DNA of 43,135 nt from JAIBBG01 sp043748015 (GTDB taxonomy: Bacteria; Bacteroidota; Bacteroidia; Flavobacteriales_D; Sanyastnellaceae). Under the pieces are notes generated by a model. The model saw only the letters and a program-made list of their open reading frames with translations. It was not told where the DNA came from and did not search any database. The number at the start of each line of letters is the position of its first letter. The stretch's first letter is position 1. The DNA lies in assembly GCA_043748015.1 (NCBI GenBank), contig JAYTOA010000129.1:1-43135 (forward strand). Reading direction: 5' to 3'. Positions 1 through 8,793 of the stretch are shown here, one piece after another. The translations under genes and the position numbers were made by a program.

Positions 1-1179
1 TTCAAATTCATGCGCAACGGCGGATGGTCGATGGTTGAAGGTAATGCCAGCGGCGCATATATACCCAACAGAAGTCTTGTTTTCCATAACGGCACAACGC
101 AAACATTGAATATTGCCGGCTGGGAGGATATTGCGGGAACACACACTGTTACCCATCGCGTGAGAATACTTGACACAGACTTTGCAATTCCACAACTTGA
201 AAGAACGCGTCGAATATGGATCAGTTTACCACTGGACTACGAAATATCAGCAGCGCATTACCCGGTGATTTATATGCACGACGGTCAGAATCTTTTTGAC
301 GCTGCAACGTCATTCAGCGGTGAATGGAATGTAGACGAAACAATGATTGCCAATGCCGGGCCACCTTGTCTGAATGCAATTGTGGTGGGAATTGATAATG
401 GCGGAGCTTCTCGTATTGATGAATATTCTCCATGGCTGAATACACAATACAACGAAGGCGGAGAGGGAAGTCAATATGCAGACTTTATTGTTCAAACACT
501 CAAGCCGTTCATCGATAATTACTTCAGAACAATCCCGGACAGAGAGCACACAGCAACAGCGGGAAGTTCGCTCGGCGCATTGATTTCAATTTATCTCATC
601 GCAAGAAATAATGATGTGTTTTCTAAGGCGGGAATATTCTCGCCTGCCTTTTGGTTCAACACAGAAATATATGACTACGTGAACAATGTTATGATGAACC
701 AAGACACGCGGATTTATTTCGTGTGTGGTGATGCAGAAAGCACGGGCATGGTACCCGGAATGCAACAGATGTACGACATCGTCAGCGCTCAATCAATTCC
801 GGCTTCCTTCATTCAAAACATTGTTATGCCTGGCGGCCAACACAATGAATACTATTGGTCCCAGCAATTTCAGCCGGCCATTATTTCGCTGTTTCCATGT
901 TTCACATCGGTGACTGAAAACCCTCATAAGGCTAAGCTCCGGATTTATCCCAACCCGGCAAAAGAATTTATTCAATTCGAATTGGAAGGATTTGAGTTAT
1001 TGCGAATCGAGATCCTCGATGCGCAAGGAAAAATTCTTCGTTCAGAAACGATGAACAATAAGCGTAAGATAAATGTGGGAGATCTTCGTTCCGGTACGCA
1101 TCACATGAGATATTATTACCGCGTCGCAAATAGTGATGTGCAGACGCAAAGCGACACAACAACATTCATTATCCGATAG
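1..1179 (+). CDS. Secreted esterase of the alpha/beta-hydrolase fold with T9SS sorting domain (5' truncated)
   Basis: The frame is open to the left edge (residues FKF precede the first ATG at 10), so the true start lies outside the window. Numbering from that ATG, residues 1-45 resemble the end of a starch-binding-like or CBM-type module (NRSLVF, GWED). Residues 50-300 form an esterase-D-like hydrolase: YMHDGQNLFD, nucleophile elbow GSSLG with Ser187, candidate acid Asp241 and base His278 (GGQHNEYYW). Residues 310-389 are a T9SS type A sorting domain starting RIYPNPAKEF, so the enzyme should be exported across the outer membrane and anchored or released. The substrate is not readable; relatives cleave acyl esters of sugars, siderophores or peptides. 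The tail has an unusual His/Tyr-rich insertion (HHMRYYY) near its last strand. The downstream RidA-like gene follows after 9 bases, so the two are probably cotranscribed. Confidence 0.85.
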   Translation, partial: FKFMRNGGWSMVEGNASGAYIPNRSLVFHNGTTQTLNIAGWEDIAGTHTVTHRVRILDTDFAIPQLERTRRIWISLPLDYEISAAHYPVIYMHDGQNLFDAATSFSGEWNVDETMIANAGPPCLNAIVVGIDNGGASRIDEYSPWLNTQYNEGGEGSQYADFIVQTLKPFIDNYFRTIPDREHTATAGSSLGALISIYLIARNNDVFSKAGIFSPAFWFNTEIYDYVNNVMMNQDTRIYFVCGDAESTGMVPGMQQMYDIVSAQSIPASFIQNIVMPGGQHNEYYWSQQFQPAIISLFPCFTSVTENPHKAKLRIYPNPAKEFIQFELEGFELLRIEILDAQGKILRSETMNNKRKINVGDLRSGTHHMRYYYRVANSDVQTQSDTTTFIIR

Positions 1180-1188
1180 TAAATAATT

Positions 1189-1605
1189 ATGATATCCGAC
1201 AAAGCACCCAAACCAGTTGGCGCCTATCCTCACGCACGCCGTGTTGGCAATTTGCTTTTTCTTTCCGGTGTTGGTCCGCGCATTGCGGGAAGTGATGCTA
1301 CCGACAGTGGTGTTCCTGGATTGAAGCTCGATAAGAACGGTAACTTTCTTGAATTCGATTTCGAAGCGCAGTGTCGCAATGTGTTCGACAACGTGAAAGT
1401 CATACTTGAGTCCAGCGGTAGTAAGTGGGAAAATCTGGTAGACGTCACAGTTTTTTTAGTGAATATGCAACGTGACTTTCACACATACAACAAACTGTAC
1501 GCTGAATATTTCACCGAGGCACAACCGTGCAGAACAACTGTTGAGATCAATTCACTGCCAACGCCGATAGCGATAGAACTAAAGTGCATTGCGACCATTG
1601 ATTAA
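1189..1605 (+). CDS. RidA-family enamine/2-aminomuconate deaminase-like protein
   Basis: A 138-residue protein of the RidA/YjgF/UK114 fold. The core Arg115 (PCRTT) and Glu130 (PIAIELK), which bind the carboxylate and activate water in RidA enzymes, are present. The motifs GAYPHARRVG near the N-terminus, LFLSGVGPR, VDVTVFLVNMQRDF and LPTPIAIELK match the subgroup containing 2-aminomuconate deaminase of the kynurenine/2-nitrobenzoate pathways better than generic RidA. That enzyme hydrolyses 2-aminomuconate to 4-oxalocrotonate in tryptophan breakdown; a housekeeping imine deaminase role remains possible. No signal peptide is visible, so it is cytosolic. It starts 9 bases after the esterase gene and no other kynurenine gene is in the window, so the pathway assignment rests on motifs recalled from the family. 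Confidence 0.85.
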   Translation: MISDKAPKPVGAYPHARRVGNLLFLSGVGPRIAGSDATDSGVPGLKLDKNGNFLEFDFEAQCRNVFDNVKVILESSGSKWENLVDVTVFLVNMQRDFHTYNKLYAEYFTEAQPCRTTVEINSLPTPIAIELKCIATID

Positions 1606-1762
1606 TTGCAGTATGCAGTCGCGGGATTTTTTCCGACAGAAATAAAAAGGTCAGATCGCAAACGAAATATGATGTCGATTTTCTCCGTTACAAGCTTGCC
1701 AACATTTATCAAAAGGCATTTTTATCATTTGTGGCCCATCATTTGACTTCAGTGAAAACATC

Positions 1763-2584
1763 ATGAAAAAATATATTCTGATCATTCCAATTCTACTACT
1801 CGCTTTTGCGATAGTAAGCGCACAAACGAAACCACCGAAGGCGAAGATCGAAAACCTTCCTCCGATGAGTCTGCGCCAAACAACCAACACTGCTTTTCAG
1901 GCAGGAGAAACAGTTCAATATTTGGTTCATTATGGCCTGTTGAACGCGGGATCGGCAACCCTAAGGGTTGAAGAAAGTCAGTTCAAATTCGGTGATCGCG
2001 AAGCCTTTCATATTGTTGGAACCGGAATTAGTCTTGGAACATTCGACTGGTTTTTCAAAGTGCGCGATCACTATGAAACTTACATTGACAAACAAGGGGT
2101 TTTTCCATATCGTTTTATCCGCAACTGTGATGAAGGCGGATACAAAATCAATCAGGACTACACATTTCATCCGGAGCGCAGGGCGTACAAAGACCACAAA
2201 GGCGATTCGTATATCACCCCGGATTTTGTTCAGGACATGTTGAGTTCTTACTACTACGCACGCACAATTGATTATTCGACGGCTAAAAAAGGAGATGTTT
2301 TCACCATCATGACATTGGTTGACGATGAGATCTATCCATTAAAAATGAAATACATCGGAAAAGAAACCATCAAGGTAGATGCGGGCAAATATCACTGTTT
2401 GAAATTTGCTCCCGTGGTTCAAAAAGGTCGTGTATTCAAAAAAGAAGAAGACCTGAGTGTGTGGATTACGGACGACGCCAATCACCTTCCGATTCTTGTA
2501 AAAGCGAAGATTATGGTTGGTTCCATCAAAATGGAATTGCAGTCATACAGTGGTTTGATGAATCCAATAGCAAGCGCCAATTAA
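1763..2584 (+). CDS. DUF3108 domain-containing exported protein
   Basis: A 273-residue protein with an N-terminal signal peptide (MKKYILIIPILLLAFAIVSA, cleavage probably after SAQ). From about residue 45 it follows the DUF3108 pattern: FQAGETVQYLVHYGLLNAG, a central KVRDHYETYID segment, a DGGYKINQDYTF-type strand, and a C-terminal KKEEDLSVWITDDANHLP signature. DUF3108 proteins are periplasmic beta-rich proteins of unknown function, often compared with lipoprotein-carrier-like folds. The start was chosen because it directly opens the signal peptide. The gene stands alone, 157 bases after the RidA-like gene, and is followed by a strong hairpin terminator, so it is probably a single transcription unit. 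No biochemical role should be assigned. Confidence 0.8.
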   Translation: MKKYILIIPILLLAFAIVSAQTKPPKAKIENLPPMSLRQTTNTAFQAGETVQYLVHYGLLNAGSATLRVEESQFKFGDREAFHIVGTGISLGTFDWFFKVRDHYETYIDKQGVFPYRFIRNCDEGGYKINQDYTFHPERRAYKDHKGDSYITPDFVQDMLSSYYYARTIDYSTAKKGDVFTIMTLVDDEIYPLKMKYIGKETIKVDAGKYHCLKFAPVVQKGRVFKKEEDLSVWITDDANHLPILVKAKIMVGSIKMELQSYSGLMNPIASAN

Positions 2585-2604
2585 CAAACAAATCGAAACA
2601 ATCT

Positions 2605-2639
2605 AACCCCGCGAAGTTCATTCTCTGCGGGGTTTTTCT
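2605..2639 (+). terminator. Rho-independent terminator after the DUF3108 gene
   Basis: An eight-base perfect stem AACCCCGC / GCGGGGTT with a 14-base loop is followed by TTTTCTTTG, 20 bases after the stop codon at 2584. It would end plus-strand transcription and insulate pgk. Confidence 0.85.
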
Positions 2640-2745
2640 TTGTTCATATGGTTGAGTTGAAAATTAACCCAAATCCACACGCATTGCCATAAAATAGTTC
2701 CATTGCGCTATGCGGGATTAAATTCGCTTTTTCAAACATTCCATT

Positions 2746-3939
2746 ATGTCCTATCAAATCGATTCATACAACTTTAACGGAAAGCGCACTTTGATTCGCG
2801 TCGACTTCAATGTTCCACAAGATGATCAATACAATATCTCAGATGATACGCGCATCAGGGCGGCTGTAAAGACCATACGAAAAGTGATGGATGACGGTGG
2901 CAAAGCGATATTGATGTCACACTTCGGAAGACCGAAGAGTGGTCCAGAATCAAGGTATTCCATGCAGCATCTTGTAGTTCATGTTTCGAAACTGCTTGGC
3001 ACGGATGTCAAATTCGCAACCGACTGCATAGGAGAAGAAGCAAGTAAAGTGGTGGATTCGCTGAAGAATGGCGAAGTAGCAATGCTTGAGAATTTGCGTT
3101 TCCACAAGGAAGAAGAATCAGGAGACGAATTCTTTGCAGGACAGCTTGCTGAAAATGGTGACGTTTATGTGAACGATGCATTTGGAACAGCACATCGAGC
3201 ACATGCAAGCACGGCCATCATTGCGAGGTTTTTTCCAACTGATAAATTATTTGGCTATCTGATGGAAGACGAAGTGCGGAGCATCGATCGTGTTTTGAAT
3301 TCACAGGAAAAACCGGTGACTGCCATCATCGGCGGAAGCAAAGTTTCCAGTAAAATTTCTATTCTTGAAAATTTATTGAGCCGTGTTGACAACATCATCA
3401 TTGGTGGCGGTATGGCCTATACCTTCTTTCGTGCATTGGGTGGAAGCACCGGAAATTCGCTAGTAGAAGAAGACAAAATTGCAATGGCAAAAGATCTACT
3501 TGAAACAGCAAAATCAAAAGGCGTAAAAATTCATTTGCCTGCTGATTCCATTATAGGTGATCAGTTTTCGAATGACGCAACAGCTCAAGTTTGTGCGAGT
3601 AACGACATCCCTGCGGGATGGATCGGACTCGACATTGGGCAAAATTCCGCCTTAGCATTTCGTGATATTATTCTTTCTTCAAAAACCATTCTATGGAATG
3701 GGCCCATGGGCGTTTTCGAAATGGAAAAGTTTTCAAATGGAACAAAGCAAGTTGCCAATGCACTGGTTGAAGCAACTGCAAAAGGTGCGTTCACTTTAGT
3801 TGGCGGCGGCGATAGTGTTGCGGCCATCAATCAATTCAATCTTGCAGATAAAGTAAGTTATGTCAGCACCGGTGGTGGCGCGATGCTCGAGGCATTGGAG
3901 GGCATAGACCTTCCCGGTATAGCCGCTATCAAGGCTTAA
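2746..3939 (+). CDS. pgk: Phosphoglycerate kinase
   Basis: A full-length 397-residue phosphoglycerate kinase, which transfers phosphate between 1,3-bisphosphoglycerate and ADP in glycolysis and gluconeogenesis. Visible signatures: RVDFNVPQ (residues 18-25), SHFGRPK in the N-domain substrate site, LENLRFHKEEE, DAFGTAHRAHAS, the IIGGSKVSSKI hinge region, WNGPMGVFE and the nucleotide-binding GGGDSVAAI near the C-terminus. The ATG at 2746 gives the family's usual N-terminus. It is a single gene: a terminator precedes it and the convergent adenosine deaminase gene ends 16 bases after its stop. A weak -7-like sequence (TAAATTCG, 2719-2726) lies just upstream. Nothing unusual in length or motifs. 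Confidence 0.97.
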   Translation: MSYQIDSYNFNGKRTLIRVDFNVPQDDQYNISDDTRIRAAVKTIRKVMDDGGKAILMSHFGRPKSGPESRYSMQHLVVHVSKLLGTDVKFATDCIGEEASKVVDSLKNGEVAMLENLRFHKEEESGDEFFAGQLAENGDVYVNDAFGTAHRAHASTAIIARFFPTDKLFGYLMEDEVRSIDRVLNSQEKPVTAIIGGSKVSSKISILENLLSRVDNIIIGGGMAYTFFRALGGSTGNSLVEEDKIAMAKDLLETAKSKGVKIHLPADSIIGDQFSNDATAQVCASNDIPAGWIGLDIGQNSALAFRDIILSSKTILWNGPMGVFEMEKFSNGTKQVANALVEATAKGAFTLVGGGDSVAAINQFNLADKVSYVSTGGGAMLEALEGIDLPGIAAIKA

Positions 3940-3955
3940 TAAAATAAGCCGCACA

Positions 3956-4966
3956 TTAGTTTGACAATGCGTAAGTATCGATCATACTCATCAATTCTTT
4001 CTTCTCGTCACCATTCAGAAAACTTGCATCAACTGCATTTTTCGAAAGTGTGATTACCTCTTCCTTTGTAAGTTGAAGCGCCTCATTCACTGCGTGTAAA
4101 TTCTCATTCATATATCCACCGAAGTATGCCGGGTCGTCGGAGTTCAATGTCACTTTCAGACCGCGACTCATCATTTTTCGAAGCGGGTATTTCTTCATGT
4201 CATCTATCACTTTCAATTCGAGATTTGAAAGGGGACAAAGTGTGAGTGGCATTTTCAATCTCGAAAGTTTGTCTACCAAAGCATCATCATCCAGACAACG
4301 ATTGCCATGGTCGATACGAGAAACTTTCAGCAAATTCAAAGCTTCATGAATGTACTCCGACGGCCCTTCTTCACCCGCGTGCGCCACGGTGAGAAAGCCT
4401 TCCTCGCGTGATTGGGCAAATACACGCTCAAACTTAGATGGCGGATTTCCAACTTCAGAAGAATCAAGACCAACAGCAGTAATCCAATTCTTATATGGAA
4501 GAGATTGTTGAAGCGTATTGAATGCAGATTCCTCAGACAAATGGCGCAGATAAGACATGATCAATTTGTAGCTGATACCGAAATCCAGCAGACCATCTTC
4601 CAATGCATTATGAATCCCGGTGATAACTGTCTCGAAAGAAACGCCTCTATCAGTATGTGTTTGCGGATCGAAAAATATTTCCGTGTGCACAACACCTTGC
4701 GAGTGAATCTTTTTGAGATACGCATAGGTGAGGTCGTAGAAATCATTTTCGTGAAGTAGCACTCCCGCTCCTGCGTAATAGATATCAAGAAACTCTTGCA
4801 GGTTATTGAATTTGTATGCCGCTTTCACTTCATCCACACTTGCGAATGGAATGCTCACGTTGTTGCGGCCGGCAATTTCGAACATCAATTCCGGTTCGAA
4901 GGAACCTTCAATGTGCAGATGCAATTCAACTTTTGGAATACCATTTATGAACTCTGCAATACTCAT
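3956..4966 (-). CDS. add: Adenosine deaminase
   Basis: A metal-dependent hydrolase that deaminates adenosine (and 2'-deoxyadenosine) to inosine. The ATG at 4966 (336 residues) is preferred because the longer reading starts on a TTG at 4990 and only adds eight lysine-rich residues. Family motifs: PKVELHLHIEGS (the metal-binding HxH), TAVGLDSSE, the VAHAGEEGP motif with catalytic His and Glu, RIDHGNRCL, and TLNSDDPAYF carrying the metal-binding Asp. It is the last gene of the purine cluster, 33 bases after xdhB, and converges on pgk. In this context it feeds inosine toward hypoxanthine; no purine nucleoside phosphorylase, which would be needed between them, lies in the window. Substrate could be adenine rather than adenosine in some relatives, so specificity is inferred. 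Confidence 0.9.
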   Translation of the reverse strand: MSIAEFINGIPKVELHLHIEGSFEPELMFEIAGRNNVSIPFASVDEVKAAYKFNNLQEFLDIYYAGAGVLLHENDFYDLTYAYLKKIHSQGVVHTEIFFDPQTHTDRGVSFETVITGIHNALEDGLLDFGISYKLIMSYLRHLSEESAFNTLQQSLPYKNWITAVGLDSSEVGNPPSKFERVFAQSREEGFLTVAHAGEEGPSEYIHEALNLLKVSRIDHGNRCLDDDALVDKLSRLKMPLTLCPLSNLELKVIDDMKKYPLRKMMSRGLKVTLNSDDPAYFGGYMNENLHAVNEALQLTKEEVITLSKNAVDASFLNGDEKKELMSMIDTYALSN

Positions 4967-4999
4967 TTTGTAATCTTTTTTTTCAATCAATAAATGTCA

Positions 5000-7273
5000 T
5001 CAAACCTCTGAGGAGAAAACTTTTTTTTGAACCAAACTCATCAACACTTTCTCAGGAGTCATGGGTGCGTCGAATTTCAATTCACATTCCGGGTTGAATG
5101 CATGCACAGCATTTTGCAACGCGAAGTAAGCACCAATACCGTACATCAAAGGTGGTTCACCCACAGCTTTTGATTTAAGGATTGCCAAGTCATGGCCTGT
5201 TGTTTCAAGAGGCACAATATCAATGCGCTTCGGAACAGAATAAATGTCCGGAATCTTATACGTTGAAAGTGCGTTGGATAAAAGTCTTCCATTTTCCGCG
5301 TAAGCAATTTCTTCCATAGTCATCCAGCCAATTCCCTGTACGATTCCGCCCTCGATTTGGCCGCGATCAACGCTCATATTCAAGCTTTGACCATAATCAT
5401 GTAACACTTGCACAGCGTCCACTTCATACCGACCGCGAAGACAGTCAACTGTGACAGTTGTAATGGCCGTTCCATAAACATGATAAGCGAAGGGATGTCC
5501 CTTTTCTTTAGTCTTGTCGAAATGGATCATTGGCGTTGCATAGTGACCATTTTCAGTAAGTGCAACACGATCAAAGAATGCTGCTTCCACCAGTTTGTTC
5601 CAGTTCCACTCAGTACGCGTTTCACCTTTACTCAACCAACCATCCTCCAGTATCAATTCGTCAGCGGCAATTTTCAGATGTTTAGAGGCGCAAGCAAACA
5701 GACGTTCTCTCAAACCATTGCAAGCAAGCTGAACGGCTTTGCCATTGAGGTCGGCAGTGGCACTTGCTGCAGAAGGAGAAGTGTTCGCAACACGCGTTGT
5801 ATTCGTAGTTTCAATTTTTATGAGATTAGCATTTACACCTAACACATGCGTTGCCACCTGCACCATTTTCGTATTTACGCCTTGACCCATCTCAACTGCG
5901 CCTGTGCTGATACCGATGCTTCCGTCCTGATAAATATGGACCAAAGCCCTTGCATGATTCATTCGTGTATTTGTGAATGAAATACCAAAACAGATTGGCA
6001 TAAAAGACAAACCTTTTCGCAAATACTTATTTTTTGCATTGAATGAATCTATCTCCCTTTCCAATTCTTCCACTTTGAAAACGCGCTTGGCTTCATTCCA
6101 TGCTTTGCCTGCCTGAACATTATCTACTACTTGTCCATATGGTAATTCGTTTCCATCTACTAGCAAATTCTTCTCTTGAATTTCACGAGTGGGAACATTC
6201 AGTTTTTTCGCGGCATGCGCAATTGCAGCTTCAATCACAAACATTCCCTGCGGACCACCAAAACCTCTAAATGCTGTGTTTGGAGGAAGATTCGTTTTAC
6301 AACTGAATGCAGTGGCACGCACATTTGGAATGTAATAACTGTTGGTTGCATGAAACATCGTTCGTTCCATGACAGCAGGAGAAAGATCAGCTGCGGCTCC
6401 GGCATTTTGATAGAATGTCGTTTCATAAGCAATGATTTTCAAATCGGCCGACAGTCCAATCTTATAATCACTGCTATAAGGATGTCGCTTGCCCGTCATG
6501 CGTATATCATCCATACGATGCAATGCCATCTTCACGGGTTTATTCAAAAGTTTCGCAGCAAGTGCGCACATCACTGCCCAAGGTGTCGCCTGATCTTCCT
6601 TACCACCGAAGCCGCCGCCCAGGCGCTGTACATCCACTTCAATTTTATGCATCGGCACGCCCAGTACTTCTGCAGCGGTTCGTTGAACTGCTGTTGGTCC
6701 TTGAGTAGATGAAGACAATTTAATGTGACCATTCTCTGCGGGCACAGCATAAGCACCTTGTGTCTCGATGTAAAGATGCTCTTGTCCGTTTGAGTCCGCG
6801 CGGCCTTCAAAAATGTGAGCGCAATTGCTCCATGCGTCATTCGTATTTCCTATGGCGAAAGTTCTTGGAGGAATAATCAACTTACCTTGACGATGCGCTT
6901 CGCGTGGATCAACGATAACGGGTAACTCCACATATTCAATCTCGATATATTTTCTTGCAACAAGTGCAATTTTTTCTGATGTCGCAACTATAATCGCAAT
7001 CGGCATTCCCCAGAAATGCACCTCATCTATTGCAAGCAAAGGTTCATCCTTGATGATTCCGCCAATTTGATTCTCACCCGGAATATCACCATGAGTGATA
7101 ATAGCAACGACACCTTCAAGTGCTTTCGCTTTTGAATAGTCGACGCTTTTGATTTTTGCATGTGCAACAGTTGCGTCGAAAACTTGTGCATACAATGTTC
7201 CTCTTACTTCAGGGATATCATCGAGGTAAACAGACTCACCGCGCACATGTGAAAACGAATCAATGTTCTTCAT
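5000..7273 (-). CDS. xdhB: Xanthine dehydrogenase, molybdopterin-binding subunit
   Basis: The large catalytic subunit (757 residues) that binds the molybdenum cofactor and hydroxylates hypoxanthine and xanthine. Seen in order: the aldehyde-oxidase hammerhead domain (GESVYLDDIPEVRGTLYAQV), then the Mo-binding region with RLGGGFGGKEDQA, FRGFGGPQGM (containing the substrate-orienting Arg of the family), AVEMGQGVNTKM, PSAASATADLNG, and near the C-terminus SKAVGEPPLMYG with the catalytic Glu. The ATG at 7273 overlaps the xdhA stop as ATGA and is preceded by a GGAGG-type site (in the last codons of xdhA), one of the few good Shine-Dalgarno sequences here; the longer frame starts on TTG and adds unrelated residues. 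The two-subunit arrangement matches the bacterial XdhA/XdhB type. Confidence 0.95.
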   Translation of the reverse strand: MKNIDSFSHVRGESVYLDDIPEVRGTLYAQVFDATVAHAKIKSVDYSKAKALEGVVAIITHGDIPGENQIGGIIKDEPLLAIDEVHFWGMPIAIIVATSEKIALVARKYIEIEYVELPVIVDPREAHRQGKLIIPPRTFAIGNTNDAWSNCAHIFEGRADSNGQEHLYIETQGAYAVPAENGHIKLSSSTQGPTAVQRTAAEVLGVPMHKIEVDVQRLGGGFGGKEDQATPWAVMCALAAKLLNKPVKMALHRMDDIRMTGKRHPYSSDYKIGLSADLKIIAYETTFYQNAGAAADLSPAVMERTMFHATNSYYIPNVRATAFSCKTNLPPNTAFRGFGGPQGMFVIEAAIAHAAKKLNVPTREIQEKNLLVDGNELPYGQVVDNVQAGKAWNEAKRVFKVEELEREIDSFNAKNKYLRKGLSFMPICFGISFTNTRMNHARALVHIYQDGSIGISTGAVEMGQGVNTKMVQVATHVLGVNANLIKIETTNTTRVANTSPSAASATADLNGKAVQLACNGLRERLFACASKHLKIAADELILEDGWLSKGETRTEWNWNKLVEAAFFDRVALTENGHYATPMIHFDKTKEKGHPFAYHVYGTAITTVTVDCLRGRYEVDAVQVLHDYGQSLNMSVDRGQIEGGIVQGIGWMTMEEIAYAENGRLLSNALSTYKIPDIYSVPKRIDIVPLETTGHDLAILKSKAVGEPPLMYGIGAYFALQNAVHAFNPECELKFDAPMTPEKVLMSLVQKKVFSSEV

Positions 7274-8667
7274 ATCGCTTCCTCCTTCATAAAAATTTCC
7301 GGAAACAATTCCAGGAAATGAGCGAAGAACAATCTGTTCAAAAGCGTGCGCTTGTACTCTGCTGTTCCGCGCACATCGCTGATGGGAGAAATTTCTTCCC
7401 AAATAATTTCTTGAGCGGCTTCAATATTTTTTACGTTTAATTTTTTTCCAATGAGAAACTCGCATGTTCTCTTAAGGTAAATTGGAGTGGGCCCAACACC
7501 TCCCGCTGACGCATGCATGCCGATAATCACATCATCCTCAACACGAACGGAGCAAGCGCTATTTACGCTAGCGATGTCAAGATAAGTTCTTTTCGAAACT
7601 TTTTCAAAATTGAAATGCGTCTGATGGTCGGGAAGTGTAAACTCAATCTGAGTAATGACTTCATCGGCTGTTTTATTGAGTTGCTTGTATCCTTTAAAAA
7701 AATCCTTGAGCGCCAATTTTCTTTGATTGCTTGAAGCATCTTCCAATGTTACCGTGCAGTCGAGTGCGAGAAAAAAAGCCGTGAGATCACCTATAGGAGA
7801 GGCATTGACAAAATTTCCTGCGACAGTTCCGATGTTTCTGATTGGCGTAGAAGACACCAATTTCATGTGCTTGTATAGATTCGGAAAAGCATCATTCAAC
7901 TCTTTTGAATGCATGATATCACTTGCTGTGCATGAACCGCCGATGAAACAAATATTGTCGTGCACAACAATCTGGCGCATGTCTGTCCGACTATTGATGA
8001 AGTGAATAAAAGACTCTTCCGTTTCATGGTGTTTTTGAACATAGAGATCAGTGCCACCGCCAACAACCAGAACGCCTTTGTCAAGCGGTGTTGCCGCAAT
8101 ATGTTTCAACCTTTGTGCAATGGTTGAAAAATATTCCGGTATGAATTTGTTACTCACCAACCATGAAATCGGCTGATTGGTATCCTTCAATTTGAGAAGA
8201 TCAGAAATGCGCGATGCGGCACGTTCAATAGATTTATATCCGGTACATCGACAAATATTTCCGTCAATGTCGTTAATGATATCATCAAAGGTTGGTGTCT
8301 TGTCTGACAAACAAGAACCGGTAAGAGACACTACAAAACCGACGGTACAAAAACCACATTGCGTTCCCGCTTCGTCAACCATAGCCCGCTGTACAGGCGA
8401 GAGTTCGTCCATGTTCAAGCCTTCAACACTTACGACGTGTTTACCGTTGACATTTCCCAATGGGGTAATACAAGAAGTCAATGACATGTATTTAACCTGA
8501 TCACCGGCGACATCACCAACCAGTATCGTGCAAGCACCACAATCACCCTCACGGCAACCGATTTTTGTTCCGGATAGATTCCGGTGATAGCGCACAAAGT
8601 CGAGCAACGTTGTTCCCGCTGCAACGTCAGTCGATATCAATTCATTATTCAGTATAAAACGCGTCAT
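7270..8667 (-). CDS. xdhA: Xanthine dehydrogenase, iron-sulfur/FAD subunit
   Basis: A 465-residue small subunit passing electrons from the Mo centre to NAD+. Residues 1-75 form a plant-type 2Fe-2S domain with C38, C43, C46 and C66 (GCREGDCGAC). Residues 80-150 form the second 2Fe-2S domain with C104, C107, C139 and C141 (QCGFCTVGF, ICRCTGY). From about 195 the FAD-binding domain follows (VVGGGTDLYVQKH, GGSCTASDI, TPIRNIGTVAGNFVNASPIGD), ending in a CO-dehydrogenase-flavoprotein C-terminal domain. Its last codons carry the ribosome-binding site of xdhB and the two genes overlap by 4 bases, which implies translational coupling. A promoter candidate and a small palindrome lie in the 126 bases upstream, so xdhA-xdhB-add may be driven separately from guaD-xdhC. 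Confidence 0.95.
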   Translation of the reverse strand: MTRFILNNELISTDVAAGTTLLDFVRYHRNLSGTKIGCREGDCGACTILVGDVAGDQVKYMSLTSCITPLGNVNGKHVVSVEGLNMDELSPVQRAMVDEAGTQCGFCTVGFVVSLTGSCLSDKTPTFDDIINDIDGNICRCTGYKSIERAASRISDLLKLKDTNQPISWLVSNKFIPEYFSTIAQRLKHIAATPLDKGVLVVGGGTDLYVQKHHETEESFIHFINSRTDMRQIVVHDNICFIGGSCTASDIMHSKELNDAFPNLYKHMKLVSSTPIRNIGTVAGNFVNASPIGDLTAFFLALDCTVTLEDASSNQRKLALKDFFKGYKQLNKTADEVITQIEFTLPDHQTHFNFEKVSKRTYLDIASVNSACSVRVEDDVIIGMHASAGGVGPTPIYLKRTCEFLIGKKLNVKNIEAAQEIIWEEISPISDVRGTAEYKRTLLNRLFFAHFLELFPEIFMKEEAI

Positions 8668-8734
8668 ATTTTTTCAATTCAAAATCTTGCTCATCAAAAC
8701 TAAGCAATAGAAAAACAGTAACACTAGTATAAAT

Positions 8735-8751
8735 CCCAATGATTGTTTGGG
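8735..8751. promoter_or_regulatory. Small palindrome at the probable xdhA transcription start
   Basis: CCCAA and TTGGG flank a 7-base spacer, beginning 3 bases downstream of the -7 element, where a repressor would block initiation. The arms are only 5 bases, so chance is a serious alternative. Confidence 0.25.
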
Positions 8752-8753
8752 TT

Positions 8754-8786
8754 CAAAGTTAAATGAAGGAGTATGCCGAACCTCAA
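8754..8786 (-). promoter_or_regulatory. Candidate promoter for xdhA-xdhB-add
   Basis: On the minus strand, TTG (8786-8784) is followed after 22 bases by TAACTTTG (8761-8754), an exact match to the Bacteroidota -7 consensus TAnnTTTG within the accepted spacing. It sits directly after the xdhC stop codon and about 87 bases before the xdhA start, suggesting independent control of the catalytic subunits. Confidence 0.5.
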
Positions 8787-8793
8787 GCAGACA

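Noticed and set aside
4967..4990. Longer add start at 4990
   Set aside because: The codon is TTG and adds only a Lys-rich octapeptide; the ATG at 4966 fits the family N-terminus.
6176..6712. 178-residue plus-strand ORF opposite xdhB
   Set aside because: It is antisense to the conserved Mo-binding region of xdhB; its translation is rich in Cys, His, Phe and Arg and has no family pattern.
7274..7402. Longer xdhB start at 7402
   Set aside because: It begins on TTG, lies inside xdhA and adds 43 residues without homology; the ATG at 7273 has a good ribosome-binding site and an ATGA overlap.
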